Below the pieces are notes generated by a model, which ran no database searches, was not told the DNA's origin, and worked only from the letters and a program-made list of their open reading frames with translations. From the NCBI RefSeq assembly GCF_003664995.1, contig NZ_JFHL01000029.1:124001-188000 (forward strand): 64,000 nucleotides of DNA. The letters are read 5' to 3'. Below, in pieces: positions 23,450 through 32,284 of the stretch (its first letter is position 1; each line of letters begins with the position of its first letter). The position numbers and the translations under genes were made by a program. The stretch is from Mesotoga sp. BH458_6_3_2_1. GTDB taxonomy: Bacteria; Thermotogota; Thermotogae; Petrotogales; Kosmotogaceae.

Positions 23450-25659
23450 TGAATAGTGCAGCACCTGATCGAATTACGATTCGCACGTTTTCCAGTATCT
23501 TCGAGAAAATGTGCAACTTTATTGCGATTGCGAAGACAGGCGATCCGCATGCGACAATCCGTGGTCTGGTGACTCTTTGTCTATTCGAATTTCCGGATGA
23601 ACAATTCTACGTGTCGGGTCAGTTTCACAAAACCATCGAGACGCTGTTTGGCCTTGTCATACCCCAAGACCAGATCGAGTCGGCGCTTGATGAGCTGGAA
23701 AAGCAGAATGTCATTATTCGGCCAGGCAACACAAACTATCGACTTGACCCAGCGGCGATGGAGGAGCTGAAGCAGTCTATTGAGGAAGCCCAATCTCTTG
23801 AGGAACGGGTCAGAGTGGATTGGTTCCAGCAGTTGGGGGACAGCTATCCTAACTTACCAGTCGAGGATGCGTGGGAAGTACTACGTGCCTACCTTCAGAA
23901 GACTTTTCGACGCCACGGTATTCAGGCGGCAGCCTTACTTGACCCGACGGTGAACACTCCACCAGAGCACGAAGCCAGCCTGACGGCTATCCTGCACAAG
24001 GCTATCGACGAGCACGGTTTCCTCGATAAGAATTTACGGGCAAGAGTGGAAGCTGCGGTTTCCGGGTTTATGGCGGCACTTGGACGTGATACTGACCGTA
24101 TCAAGTATATCGCTCAACTTGCGGATGCGGCGTTCAACTTCTACACGCTCGAAGTGCCCGCCGATCTGTCGGAGCATCTGCGCAAGGAGCTTCGCGAACT
24201 GACGCTATTTCTTGATACAAACTTCCTGTTCGGCATTCTGGACCTGCATTACAATACACAGGTTCAGGTATCCCACGACCTGATGCGAGCGATCAGCGAA
24301 CATAAGCTCCCCTTCAAGCTGCGGTTTCACGAAGAGACCCAGAAGGAGATATCAAACACCATCTCTCACTACGGGAGCATCCTACGTTCTCGGCCGTGGA
24401 CGAACTCTCTAAGCCGCGCCGCATCGACCTCCCGGAACTTGTCCGGGATTGAGCAGAAGTTTCATGAACGTAACGCTGCTGGCCCGATAGATGTTGACGA
24501 GTTTCTCCGTCCGTTTGAGCACGTCGATAGCCTCCTGGCCACGAAGGACATTAAGATATACCGGCCACATTCCGAACGGCCTAACGATCAGAACGATCTG
24601 TTTCATGAGTATCGGGAGTTCCTGGATAAAAACGGACGTGGCGACAAGCCATATGAAACGGTGATGCACGACGTGAAGGTGCTGGAGGAGACACGAAATC
24701 TTAGAACGAACGCTGCATCGAGTCTGGAAGCTGGGGCTCTGCTGATCTCTTGTGACTACTACCTGTATCGCTTTGACTGGGAAGCATCCCGCAAAGTCGG
24801 ACGGCGCGCTTGCGTTCTGTTGCCGAACATATTTTGGCAGATATTGCGGCCATTTGTGCCAACAGACCAGGACTTCGAGAAGGCATTTGCAGAGACATTT
24901 GCCCTGCCTGAGTTCCGGGTGATCGGAAGCGGTGGGAGCCGCGCATGCTCGAAGATGCTGCAGATTCTCGCTACATACAAAGAAGTACCCGAGCAAACCG
25001 CAATGAAGATGCTCGCTAACGACCTACTCCTGGACCGGCTGCGCTCCGAGCACGACGACGCCAAATTCAAGGAGCAGGTCGAACAGGCGTTTGTTGAGGA
25101 AAATAGAAACCTCCTTGAAGAAAAGATGTCACTTGAACAGGAACTCCAACGACAGAAAGTGCGTGCGGAGGAAGAGGCCCGGAAGCGACAAGAGGATAAG
25201 GCAGCATACGAGGCAAACACCAATGAGCTGAACAAAGGGATTGAAGAAGCAGGGCAGCAATTGGAAGCCGCCAGCCGAGCGCTTAAGGAACACGACCAAG
25301 CGAAGATTGGTGCCGAAGAATTGGCTAAAGCAGCCGGGAAATCCGCTGCGGAAGCCCAGAGGAAAGCCGAAGAGGAATCGGACCATAAGAGAAAGGCTGA
25401 GCGTAAGGCCTTCTGTATGAGTGTTTTCGCAGGCATAGCGTTTGGTGGAATCGCTGTCATTATATTCCTTGCGCTGACTCACATGTTGCCGTGGCCATGG
25501 CTGGTGTCGCACAAGAACACGATCCCTCTTCAGATCGCGTTTTGGGCGGCGTTCATGTGCGCATCTCTGGGACTGTTTGTGGGTGCTTGGCGCAAGTGGT
25601 GTTGGGGCGGCGGTTTGGTGGCATTCGTTATTTCCCTGCTTTCATTGATGGGGACCTGA
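23449..25659 (+). CDS. PIN-like nuclease domain / coiled-coil / membrane protein inside the hsd operon
   Basis: 736 residues. Parts in order: a winged-helix-like region (~15-105, HATIRGLVTLCLFEFPDEQF...ALDELEKQNVIIR); a PIN-like domain (~250-450) opening with ELTLFLDTNFLFGILDL, with further acids in RFHEETQKEIS and VKVLEETRNLR and closing on ALLISCDYYLYRF; a long Glu/Lys/Ala coiled coil (~530-650); and three hydrophobic helices (~655-733) ending LVAFVISLLSLMGT. It is translationally coupled to hsdS (TAATG) and ends 3 bases before hsdR. PIN domains are usually Mg-dependent RNases. In the E. coli prr locus the anticodon nuclease gene prrC holds the same place between hsdS and hsdR. A membrane-anchored suicide RNase watched by the restriction enzyme is a reasonable but untested reading. 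Confidence 0.75.
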   Translation: MNSAAPDRITIRTFSSIFEKMCNFIAIAKTGDPHATIRGLVTLCLFEFPDEQFYVSGQFHKTIETLFGLVIPQDQIESALDELEKQNVIIRPGNTNYRLDPAAMEELKQSIEEAQSLEERVRVDWFQQLGDSYPNLPVEDAWEVLRAYLQKTFRRHGIQAAALLDPTVNTPPEHEASLTAILHKAIDEHGFLDKNLRARVEAAVSGFMAALGRDTDRIKYIAQLADAAFNFYTLEVPADLSEHLRKELRELTLFLDTNFLFGILDLHYNTQVQVSHDLMRAISEHKLPFKLRFHEETQKEISNTISHYGSILRSRPWTNSLSRAASTSRNLSGIEQKFHERNAAGPIDVDEFLRPFEHVDSLLATKDIKIYRPHSERPNDQNDLFHEYREFLDKNGRGDKPYETVMHDVKVLEETRNLRTNAASSLEAGALLISCDYYLYRFDWEASRKVGRRACVLLPNIFWQILRPFVPTDQDFEKAFAETFALPEFRVIGSGGSRACSKMLQILATYKEVPEQTAMKMLANDLLLDRLRSEHDDAKFKEQVEQAFVEENRNLLEEKMSLEQELQRQKVRAEEEARKRQEDKAAYEANTNELNKGIEEAGQQLEAASRALKEHDQAKIGAEELAKAAGKSAAEAQRKAEEESDHKRKAERKAFCMSVFAGIAFGGIAVIIFLALTHMLPWPWLVSHKNTIPLQIAFWAAFMCASLGLFVGAWRKWCWGGGLVAFVISLLSLMGT

Positions 25660-25662
25660 CCG

Positions 25663-28600
25663 GTGCGCAAATACCTCGACGAAGCCCAGGTTGAAATCCT
25701 GACCATAAACTACCTCCGAGATATCGGATATGATTATGTCTTTGGTCCTGATATCAGCCCCGACGGCCCGGCCTGTGAACGTAATGATTACGATCAGGTC
25801 ATCTTGGTCGGAAGGCTGCAGACCGCCCTTGAGAATATCAATCCAAACATCCCACCGGATGCCATTGAGGAGGCCGTCCGGAAAATCGCAAGGACCGACT
25901 CGCCAAGCTTGATCGAAAACAACAGACGTTTTCACCGTATGCTGACTGACGGCGTGGATGTCTCCTATATGAAGGATGGTAGAGAGGTCCACGACAAGGT
26001 ATGGCTGCTCGATCTTGAAGACTTGGAGAATAACGACTGGCTCGCCGTCAATCAGTTCACTGTCATTGAAGATCGGAGATGCCGCCGGCCCGACATCGTG
26101 GTTTTTGTCAATGGCCTGCCCCTGTGCGTGATCGAGCTCAAGAATCCTGCGGATGAGAAGGCTACCATCCGCCATGCATTCAACCAGCTTCAGACCTACA
26201 AGAACGACATACCCGCCCTCTTCATCTATAACGAGTTGCTTGTCATTTCAGACGGTCTGGAGGCCCGCGGTGGGACGCTCACAAGCGGCTGGGACCGTTT
26301 CATGCCATGGCGCACAATTGACGGCAAAGAAGTCGCCCCGCGAGGCTCTGTGGAACTTGAAGTGCTACTCAAGGGGGTTTTTGAAAAGCGGCGATTTCTC
26401 GACCTTGTATTGAATTTTGTCGTGTTCGACGATGATGGAGTCGTGGTTGCCAAAAAAGCGGCGGCCTATCATCAATTCTATGCGGTTAACAAAGCGGTTG
26501 AATGTACCCTGTCGGCATGCGGTATTGATGCAGACCCCGGTATGCTGTATGCCCGTTTCCCGGGGCTTGACGAGCACAACCCTTTTGAAGTGCGGGAGCC
26601 GCAGGCCGCTTATGGCACTGGCACCGATCACTTCGGTGGTCACCGTATCGGAGTGATCTGGCATACCCAGGGAAGCGGTAAGAGCCTTTTGATGGCGTTT
26701 TTCGCCGGTAAGATCATCCGTCATCCGGCCATGGAAAACCCAACATTGCTGATGATAACCGACCGGAACGACCTGGACGATCAGCTCTTTGGCACGTTTT
26801 CATCCTGCCGTGACCTTCTTCGTCAAACACCCATTCAGGCAGAAAGCCGGGAACATTTGAAGGAGCTGCTTCAAGTTGCTTCGGGTGGGGTGATTTTCAC
26901 GACGATTCAGAAATTCCTGCCTGACGAGAAGGGCCAGCAATACCCCGAACTATCCTCTCGCAGAAATATCGTGGTCATTGCCGACGAAGCGCACCGCAGT
27001 CAGTATGACTTCATCGACGGATTTGCTCGTCACATGCACGACGCTCTGCCAAATGCGTCCTTTATTGGATTTACAGGTACGCCCATCGAACGTGACGACA
27101 GAAGCACGCCGGCCGTCTTCGGCGACTACATCGATAAATACGACATCCTGCGGGCGGTCGAGGATGGCGCCACCGTTCCCATATTTTACGAAGGTAGGCT
27201 GGCAAAGATCGACTTGCGGGAAGAGGAAAAACCGACAATCGATCCGGAGTTTGAAGAGATCACCGAGGGGGAGGAAGAGACCTACAAGCAGAAGCTGCGC
27301 ACCAAGTGGGCCGCTCTTGAAGCTATGGTCGGCACGGAAAAGCGAATCTCGATTGTGGCGGAGGACCTCGTTCACCATTTTGATGATCGCTTGCTGGCAT
27401 TAGACGGCAAGGCGATGGTCGTTTGCATGAGTCGTCGAATCTGTGTGGATATGTACAACGCCATCGTGAAGCTGCGGCCGGATTGGCATAGCGAGGATGA
27501 CGACAAGGGCGTGCTGAAGATTGTCATGTCCGGTTCCGCATCGGATCGTGCCGAGTGGCAGCCCCATATTCGCAGTAAGCCGCGACGTGAGGCCCTGGCC
27601 AAGAGGTTCAAAGACCCGAGCGATCCGATGAAGGTGGTGATCGTGCGGGATATGTGGTTGACGGGGTTTGATTGCCCGTCGCTTCATACGATGTACGTAG
27701 ACAAGCCGATGCGGGGGCACGGCCTGATGCAGGCGATAGCCCGTGTTAACCGCGTGTTCAAAGATAAGCCGGGCGGATTGGTCGTTGACTACCTCGGCCT
27801 TGTGGACCAGCTGAAAAGAGCCCTTGCGGACTACACCGAAGCGGGGGGCCGCGGGAAGGCAGCCATGAACCATGAAGTAGCCGTTGCGGTAATGTTGGAG
27901 AAGTTCGATATTGTCGTCTCCATGTTCCACGGTTTCAATTACACTTCTCTTCTCAGAGCAGAACCGGCAAAGCGTATCGGCGGCATTGCGGCTGCCATGG
28001 AACACATTCTTCAGTTGGAGGATGGCAAGAATCGCTATCTGGCAGAGGTGACTGCTCTGTCCAAGGCTTTTGCTCTTGCTGTTCCGCATGAGGAAGCTAT
28101 TAAGATTCGTGATGAAGTGGGATTTTTCCAAGAGGTCCGAGCTGGGCTGGCTAAAGCAACGGTTGAAGGCGAAGGCAAGAGTCCCGAAGAGATGGATACC
28201 GCGATTCGCCAGCTGGTATCGCGCGCCGTAGCCTCAGAAGAGGTCATCGACATTTTCGCTACGGCGGGATTAAAGAAACCGGATATCTCGATTCTCTCAG
28301 ACGACTTCCTCCAAGAAGTGCGGCAGCTTCCTCACCGGAACCTTGCGGTGGAATTGCTGAGAAAACTCTTGAACGATGAGATCAAGACAAGCTCCCGCAA
28401 AAACGTAGTACAGGCACGATCTTTTGCAGAGATGCTTGAAAAGGCCATACGAAAATACCAGAACCGGGCGATTGAAACCGCGCAGGTCATCGAGGAACTG
28501 ATCAAATTGGCCAAGGAAATGCGCGAGGCTCAGCAGCGTGGCGAAAACCTTGGCATGAACGATGACGAAATCGCCTTCTACGATGCGCTTGAGGTTAACG

Positions 28601-28845
28601 ACAGTGCGGTGAAGGTTTTGGGTGATAAAATGCTGAAGACGATTGCGCACGAACTGGTTGAAGCGGTTAGGCGGAGCGTGAGCATAGACTGGACTGTTCG
28701 TGAAAATGCCCGTGCCCAGATACGGGTGATTGTGAAACGGATTCTGCGCAAATACGGTTATCCGCCCGACAAACAGGAAAAAGCAACTCAAACCGTTCTG
28801 GAGCAGGCGGAGGTCGTTTGCCGAGAGTGGGCTGAAAAGGTATAG
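25663..28845 (+). CDS. hsdR: Type I restriction endonuclease subunit R
   Basis: 1060 residues, full length. The N-terminal nuclease domain has the PD-(D/E)XK acids in [22 protein letters not shown]. The motor has Walker [10 protein letters not shown], the DEAH box in [12 protein letters not shown], motif III FTGTPIE and later helicase motifs ([32 protein letters not shown]). The C-terminal helical domain binds the methylase core. The complex translocates and cleaves unmodified DNA. Start GTG 25663, three bases after the previous stop and without a strong ribosome site of its own, so it depends on coupling. Same GC-rich composition as hsdM. Confidence 0.96.
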   Translation: MRKYLDEAQVEILTINYLRDIGYDYVFGPDISPDGPACERNDYDQVILVGRLQTALENINPNIPPDAIEEAVRKIARTDSPSLIENNRRFHRMLTDGVDVSYMKDGREVHDKVWLLDLEDLENNDWLAVNQFTVIEDRRCRRPDIVVFVNGLPLCVIELKNPADEKATIRHAFNQLQTYKNDIPALFIYNELLVISDGLEARGGTLTSGWDRFMPWRTIDGKEVAPRGSVELEVLLKGVFEKRRFLDLVLNFVVFDDDGVVVAKKAAAYHQFYAVNKAVECTLSACGIDADPGMLYARFPGLDEHNPFEVREPQAAYGTGTDHFGGHRIGVIWHTQGSGKSLLMAFFAGKIIRHPAMENPTLLMITDRNDLDDQLFGTFSSCRDLLRQTPIQAESREHLKELLQVASGGVIFTTIQKFLPDEKGQQYPELSSRRNIVVIADEAHRSQYDFIDGFARHMHDALPNASFIGFTGTPIERDDRSTPAVFGDYIDKYDILRAVEDGATVPIFYEGRLAKIDLREEEKPTIDPEFEEITEGEEETYKQKLRTKWAALEAMVGTEKRISIVAEDLVHHFDDRLLALDGKAMVVCMSRRICVDMYNAIVKLRPDWHSEDDDKGVLKIVMSGSASDRAEWQPHIRSKPRREALAKRFKDPSDPMKVVIVRDMWLTGFDCPSLHTMYVDKPMRGHGLMQAIARVNRVFKDKPGGLVVDYLGLVDQLKRALADYTEAGGRGKAAMNHEVAVAVMLEKFDIVVSMFHGFNYTSLLRAEPAKRIGGIAAAMEHILQLEDGKNRYLAEVTALSKAFALAVPHEEAIKIRDEVGFFQEVRAGLAKATVEGEGKSPEEMDTAIRQLVSRAVASEEVIDIFATAGLKKPDISILSDDFLQEVRQLPHRNLAVELLRKLLNDEIKTSSRKNVVQARSFAEMLEKAIRKYQNRAIETAQVIEELIKLAKEMREAQQRGENLGMNDDEIAFYDALEVNDSAVKVLGDKMLKTIAHELVEAVRRSVSIDWTVRENARAQIRVIVKRILRKYGYPPDKQEKATQTVLEQAEVVCREWAEKV

Positions 28846-29387
28846 GAGCACCTAACAAATCGATGCACTTGACAGCTATTTCACTGGAATTTTTGCGACA
28901 AGTGAGCTTTAGTGATATGCACATAGAAGAAAGTCTTTTGTGGCAGACGCGATTTTCAACAGTTAGCAATATAAAGTCTACACATTACCTATTACCTGGT
29001 TCATTAGGAGCATCTCTGGAATGTTCTTGCCTGAGAAATGAAGTGAAATTTTGAAGTCACGGGATTTATTGCTAAAGTAGCTTGTTGCATCTAGAAGATG
29101 GTTGAAGAATGTTATTAGTTTAGCAGAATTGGATAGTATCAGTCACTATTAATTGGTTGTTGCGTCCTAGAGTGTCACAAACCGGGCAACATATGTGAAT
29201 GGTTTCATCATTGTTTAAGAAATACCGGAGCTGGGACTCCGGACCTCAAGAACGAGTTTCGTGCAAACAAAGCTGTTCTACAAGTGTACTGGATATCCTT
29301 CTCCAAATCACTCCCTTTCCACACACTTCTCAAAGACTCAAATTAATCTAACCTGCATGAAACTACTGAATAGGGAGTGGTTAGTAA
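28846..29387. other. Gene-free stretch between the hsd operon and the AT-rich accessory block
   Basis: About 540 bases. It starts with an attC-like segment (separate entry) and then becomes AT-rich, marking the right edge of the imported GC-rich DNA. A small hairpin, CCGGAG-CTGGGA-CTCCGG, lies at 29225-29242. No gene recognised. Confidence 0.5.
28850..28914 (+). other. Possible integron attC-like site after hsdR
   Basis: ACCTAAC (28850-28856) fits the RYYYAAC core and is followed by AAATCG.TGCACTTG, the common opening of chromosomal attC sites. CACTTG (28866-28871) pairs with CAAGTG (28899-28904), and AGCTTTAG follows where GTTAGG-like bases are expected. The right core is not intact, so at best it is a decayed site. 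It begins five bases after the hsdR stop. Confidence 0.35.
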
Positions 29388-30179
29388 GTGTACATCAAGC
29401 CCCGAGAACCCGAAGAAAATGAGAGCATAGCATGTCATTATCAGTCTTTCATACCTGGCTCTCTAGTCTGCAGAGCAGCAAGACCGAAAGGAAAAGACAG
29501 TACAAATGAAGTGAGCCCATCAATTTGTGCTGAATGCCCCGTTGGAAAAATATTCAGAGAAATAGGTTGTGACTCTGTTTCCCCTAGAATACGTATACTT
29601 GACTTCGGTGAAGATTCTTTCGCAGAAGTCGACGCTCTCTTTTGTTTAAAGAGAAACAGAGATACCACAATCGAGTACTGCAGGGAATGCACTCTAGTCA
29701 TTGCCGAAACTACTCGCCAGATAGTAAATACCTCTCGATCTTTGTTTGAGAGGTATGAGTTCTATTCCGCCTTCAAGTTCCTTGAGAAGGCAAGAAAGGA
29801 AATTCGTGACGGAGATTTGGAAGGTGTTATTACTTCGAGTATAGCCATCTTCGAATCGGTAATGAAGTCCTGTCATGAAAAGAAAGGCGTTCCTCTTCCA
29901 GATTCCAAACAAGTCACTGGTCTGTGGAAGTCGACACGAAAAATCCTTGATCTCGATGAATCTGGTGGACAAGGTAAGATACTAGATCTGCTGAATGCGC
30001 TTTACGGTGTGGTGTCAGGACTAGGGAGATTGAGAAACGAACTTGGTGATGCTCATGGAAAGGGAGAATCTCTGCCGGTCGTCACAGAGATGATGGCCGA
30101 ACTCTCACTGAACACGGCAGCAACACTTGCTACAGCTGTGATCCGCAGATATGCAGAACTGAAGGAGGATAAAGAATGA
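29388..30179 (+). CDS. Abortive-infection C-terminal (Abi_C-like) protein with cysteine-rich N-terminus
   Basis: 263 residues. The N-terminal ~105 residues carry many cysteines in pairs (CAECPVGK, YCREC and others), suggesting zinc binding. The C-terminal part fits the Abi_C family seen in abortive-infection proteins: a helical stretch, then GVVSGLGRLRNELGDAHGKGE with the conserved LRN...HGKG core and a final helix NTAATLATAVIRRY. Start GTG 29388 with AGGGAG ten bases upstream. The stop overlaps the next ATG (ATGA), so this is the first gene of a coupled trio. The family is linked to phage exclusion, but its chemistry is unknown; the role here is inference from family and neighbours. Confidence 0.65.
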   Translation: MYIKPREPEENESIACHYQSFIPGSLVCRAARPKGKDSTNEVSPSICAECPVGKIFREIGCDSVSPRIRILDFGEDSFAEVDALFCLKRNRDTTIEYCRECTLVIAETTRQIVNTSRSLFERYEFYSAFKFLEKARKEIRDGDLEGVITSSIAIFESVMKSCHEKKGVPLPDSKQVTGLWKSTRKILDLDESGGQGKILDLLNALYGVVSGLGRLRNELGDAHGKGESLPVVTEMMAELSLNTAATLATAVIRRYAELKEDKE

Positions 30180-30733
30180 ACACAATTCAAGTCTTTCTTC
30201 CGCTTGACACAGATCGTTTTCTCAGACGTGAATGTCCTTACTGCAAAAGGGAGTTCAAAATCGAAGTGCCAGATGAATTGCTGAGGCAAGAAGGCGAAAA
30301 GTTTACTGCAGAATACATGGTTGAAGCTGAAGAACAAACTCAAATAATTGAAACAAATGAAAAGGAAATACATTGCCCTTATTGTGGACAGGTAGCCCCA
30401 GCAAATTATTGGTTCACTGTTGAGCAACTGAACTACATACAGGCGCTTGCAATGAACTGGTGCATAGAGAATCTGAACAGAGAAGTCTTCGAAAAAATGA
30501 AAAAGTACCTCAGCAGCAAGAATCAGGGGAAAGCAATTAGATCCAGTCAACAAAGACTGAAGACAGCCAACGCTTGGATCAATCGCGAAAGTAATGATAT
30601 GAGACTCATACAGCTACCTTGCTGCCATATTAGGCTCAAAATCAAGGAAAACTGGAAAGAGAAGATACATTGTATTGAATGTGGTTTTCCTCACGAGAAT
30701 TCGAGAATAGTCGATTATCAGGAGGGACAGTAG
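30176..30733 (+). CDS. Multi-zinc-knuckle protein of unknown function
   Basis: 185 residues. It has CPYC near residue 20, CPYC near 67, then CC near 145 and CIEC near 162, so up to two zinc ribbons, one at each end of a helical middle (TVEQLNYIQALAMNWCIENLN, in pieces). I do not recognise a named family. ATG 30176 overlaps the upstream stop by four bases and its TAG stop overlaps the next GTG start by one base, so the product is made in step with the Abi_C-like and cyclase-like proteins. It could be a nucleic-acid-binding or scaffold partner. Confidence 0.6.
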   Translation: MNTIQVFLPLDTDRFLRRECPYCKREFKIEVPDELLRQEGEKFTAEYMVEAEEQTQIIETNEKEIHCPYCGQVAPANYWFTVEQLNYIQALAMNWCIENLNREVFEKMKKYLSSKNQGKAIRSSQQRLKTANAWINRESNDMRLIQLPCCHIRLKIKENWKEKIHCIECGFPHENSRIVDYQEGQ

Positions 30734-31623
30734 TGAGCAGGTTCAAAGTGAAGCGAAATCAAGGAGGCTCTTCAAGAGTAATTTCCAGCAAATCAACCAA
30801 AGAAGTATCTTCCGGGAGAAAGGTCACAGGTTTCTTCGGTCTCTTCGATATACTCGGCTATCGTTCATTGATAGAGAATAACTCTCTGGAAGAGCTCATA
30901 AAGATCTATAATTCTGTTGTCTCTGGCATTGATAAAGCAGCAGTAACAATCAATCACACAGATGAAGATCAGTCGCTTTCTTTCGACACAGTCGGTAGTT
31001 TCATGTTTTCCGACACGATAGTTCTCTTCCAAGAGTATTCCACGATAAACTTACCAGGAGGCACTTTCATCTTGAAGGCCGCTTTACTCATGAGGTTGGC
31101 ATTTGAGAAAGGAATTCCCTTGCGTGGAGCGATTAGTTACGGAGAATACTACATAGACGAGAACTGCTATCTAGGCAAGCCGATTGTCGAGGCTTACGAG
31201 ACGGAGAAGATGCAAGAGTGGTCAGGAGCAGTTCTATGCAATTCGGCTGAGCAAGAATATGCTTTGGATCTTGATAGAAGAAGCAGCGCGAAGACCATGA
31301 ACTTTCATGGAATTGAGATAAACCCTGCTGTAATGATGTCCCAATTCATGGAGAATCTGATTGTTCAGTATGATGTACCGACTAAGAGTGGCATTGAAAT
31401 TAGATCAGCGCTTTGTTGGGATGATTATGTCTCAATTTTCTGCAAAGTCGATGTCCCTTTTTTGGAGCCGCATATCTTCGAAGAAAGAGTGCGCGAAAAC
31501 TTTTCAAGACACAACAAGAAAATTGACAACGATTCAGTGAGACAGAAGATGGAAAATACCGTGGGGTTTCTGAGGTTTTTGGAGACTCGCCCAATTAGCA
31601 CGCGAATTGCAAATAAGGGATAA
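30733..31623 (+). CDS. Class III nucleotide-cyclase-like protein
   Basis: 296 residues from GTG 30733, overlapping the previous stop by one base. After a basic, disordered-looking N-terminus, GLFDILGYRSLIENNSLEEL resembles the first metal-Asp region of class III adenylate/guanylate cyclases (Asp39). VGSFMFSDTIVLFQ supplies the second Asp (Asp94) 55 residues later. IPLRGAISYGEYYI and GKPIVEAYETEKMQEWSGAVL follow, as in cyclase-fold proteins of defence islands (Pycsar PycC-type). The C-terminal ~100 residues are unassigned. Substrate choice (ATP, GTP, UTP or CTP) cannot be read. Coupled to an Abi_C-like and a zinc protein, it may make a signal nucleotide upon infection; this is inference. Confidence 0.55.
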   Translation: MSRFKVKRNQGGSSRVISSKSTKEVSSGRKVTGFFGLFDILGYRSLIENNSLEELIKIYNSVVSGIDKAAVTINHTDEDQSLSFDTVGSFMFSDTIVLFQEYSTINLPGGTFILKAALLMRLAFEKGIPLRGAISYGEYYIDENCYLGKPIVEAYETEKMQEWSGAVLCNSAEQEYALDLDRRSSAKTMNFHGIEINPAVMMSQFMENLIVQYDVPTKSGIEIRSALCWDDYVSIFCKVDVPFLEPHIFEERVRENFSRHNKKIDNDSVRQKMENTVGFLRFLETRPISTRIANKG

Positions 31624-31698
31624 TATTCATCTTCGTAACTGTTTGTACTGTGCTGTCATGAGTATTGAGTGATGAATTATCGAACGGAGGTATTTTCT

Positions 31699-32175
31699 TT
31701 GACCGAAATTTACGATCGCATCTATGTTGGTTCTGAAGTGGATTGCTTCCATTCCAGACCGGGATGGGCTGTGGTCCATGCGTGCAAGCATCCATGTCAC
31801 GTCAATGCAGTCGGCTACAAAGGTTCGCTACCGAAGGACCACCCCAATTACCTGAGTTTTGAGAGAGGAGCTAATCTCTATCCGAACATTGTTGATCCAG
31901 ATATTCCTCTTTTCATGCCACAGACCTTTGTTGATTTCATGATCTTTGCCCAGAAGCATTATGGCGAAGGGAAGAATCTACTGATTCACTGTAATCTCGG
32001 TGAATCAAGAGCTCCCTCTCTAGCACTGCTTTTCATGGCTAAGGGTCTGCACGTGATCTCCGATAGAAGTTATGAAGAAGCACGAAAGGAATTTCAGCTG
32101 ATCTATCCCGAATACATGCCCGGCTTGGGTATCTCCAGGTATTTTACCGAGAACTGGAACGAACTTGGTGAGTAG
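31699..32175 (+). CDS. Tyrosine/dual-specificity-phosphatase-like protein
   Basis: About 158 residues. The P-loop LLIHCNLGESRAPSLALL gives the C-x5-R signature (HCNLGESR) of cysteine phosphatases, and MPQTFVDFMIFAQKHYGEGK before it fits the dual-specificity fold. The general acid Asp is probably in NIVDPDIPLFM. The frame opens at GTG 31669, but the ribosome site GGAGGT (31686-31691) points to TTG 31699. Phage and plasmid islands carry similar small phosphatases; whether it acts on protein or on a small molecule is unknown. It lies 75 bases after the cyclase-like gene, possibly in the same transcript. Confidence 0.7.
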   Translation: MTEIYDRIYVGSEVDCFHSRPGWAVVHACKHPCHVNAVGYKGSLPKDHPNYLSFERGANLYPNIVDPDIPLFMPQTFVDFMIFAQKHYGEGKNLLIHCNLGESRAPSLALLFMAKGLHVISDRSYEEARKEFQLIYPEYMPGLGISRYFTENWNELGE

Positions 32176-32284
32176 TTGCAAGTGCCGAAGCATTTATCAA
32201 GTGAGTATTTCACCTGTGAGAACTAATTGTTTGAGTTGTCTTGGAAACTGCTGTACGTGAAGTGACATTGAGGGGTGATTAAGA

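Noticed and set aside
24759-25460. 233-codon antisense frame within the PIN/coiled-coil gene
   Set aside because: Ser/Ala/Cys-rich mirror of the Glu/Lys coiled coil; no ribosome site and no family.
29220-29255. CCGGAG...CTCCGG hairpin resembling part of a minus-strand tRNA
   Set aside because: It lacks the TTCRA loop and other arms; it is just a short inverted repeat without a T-run.
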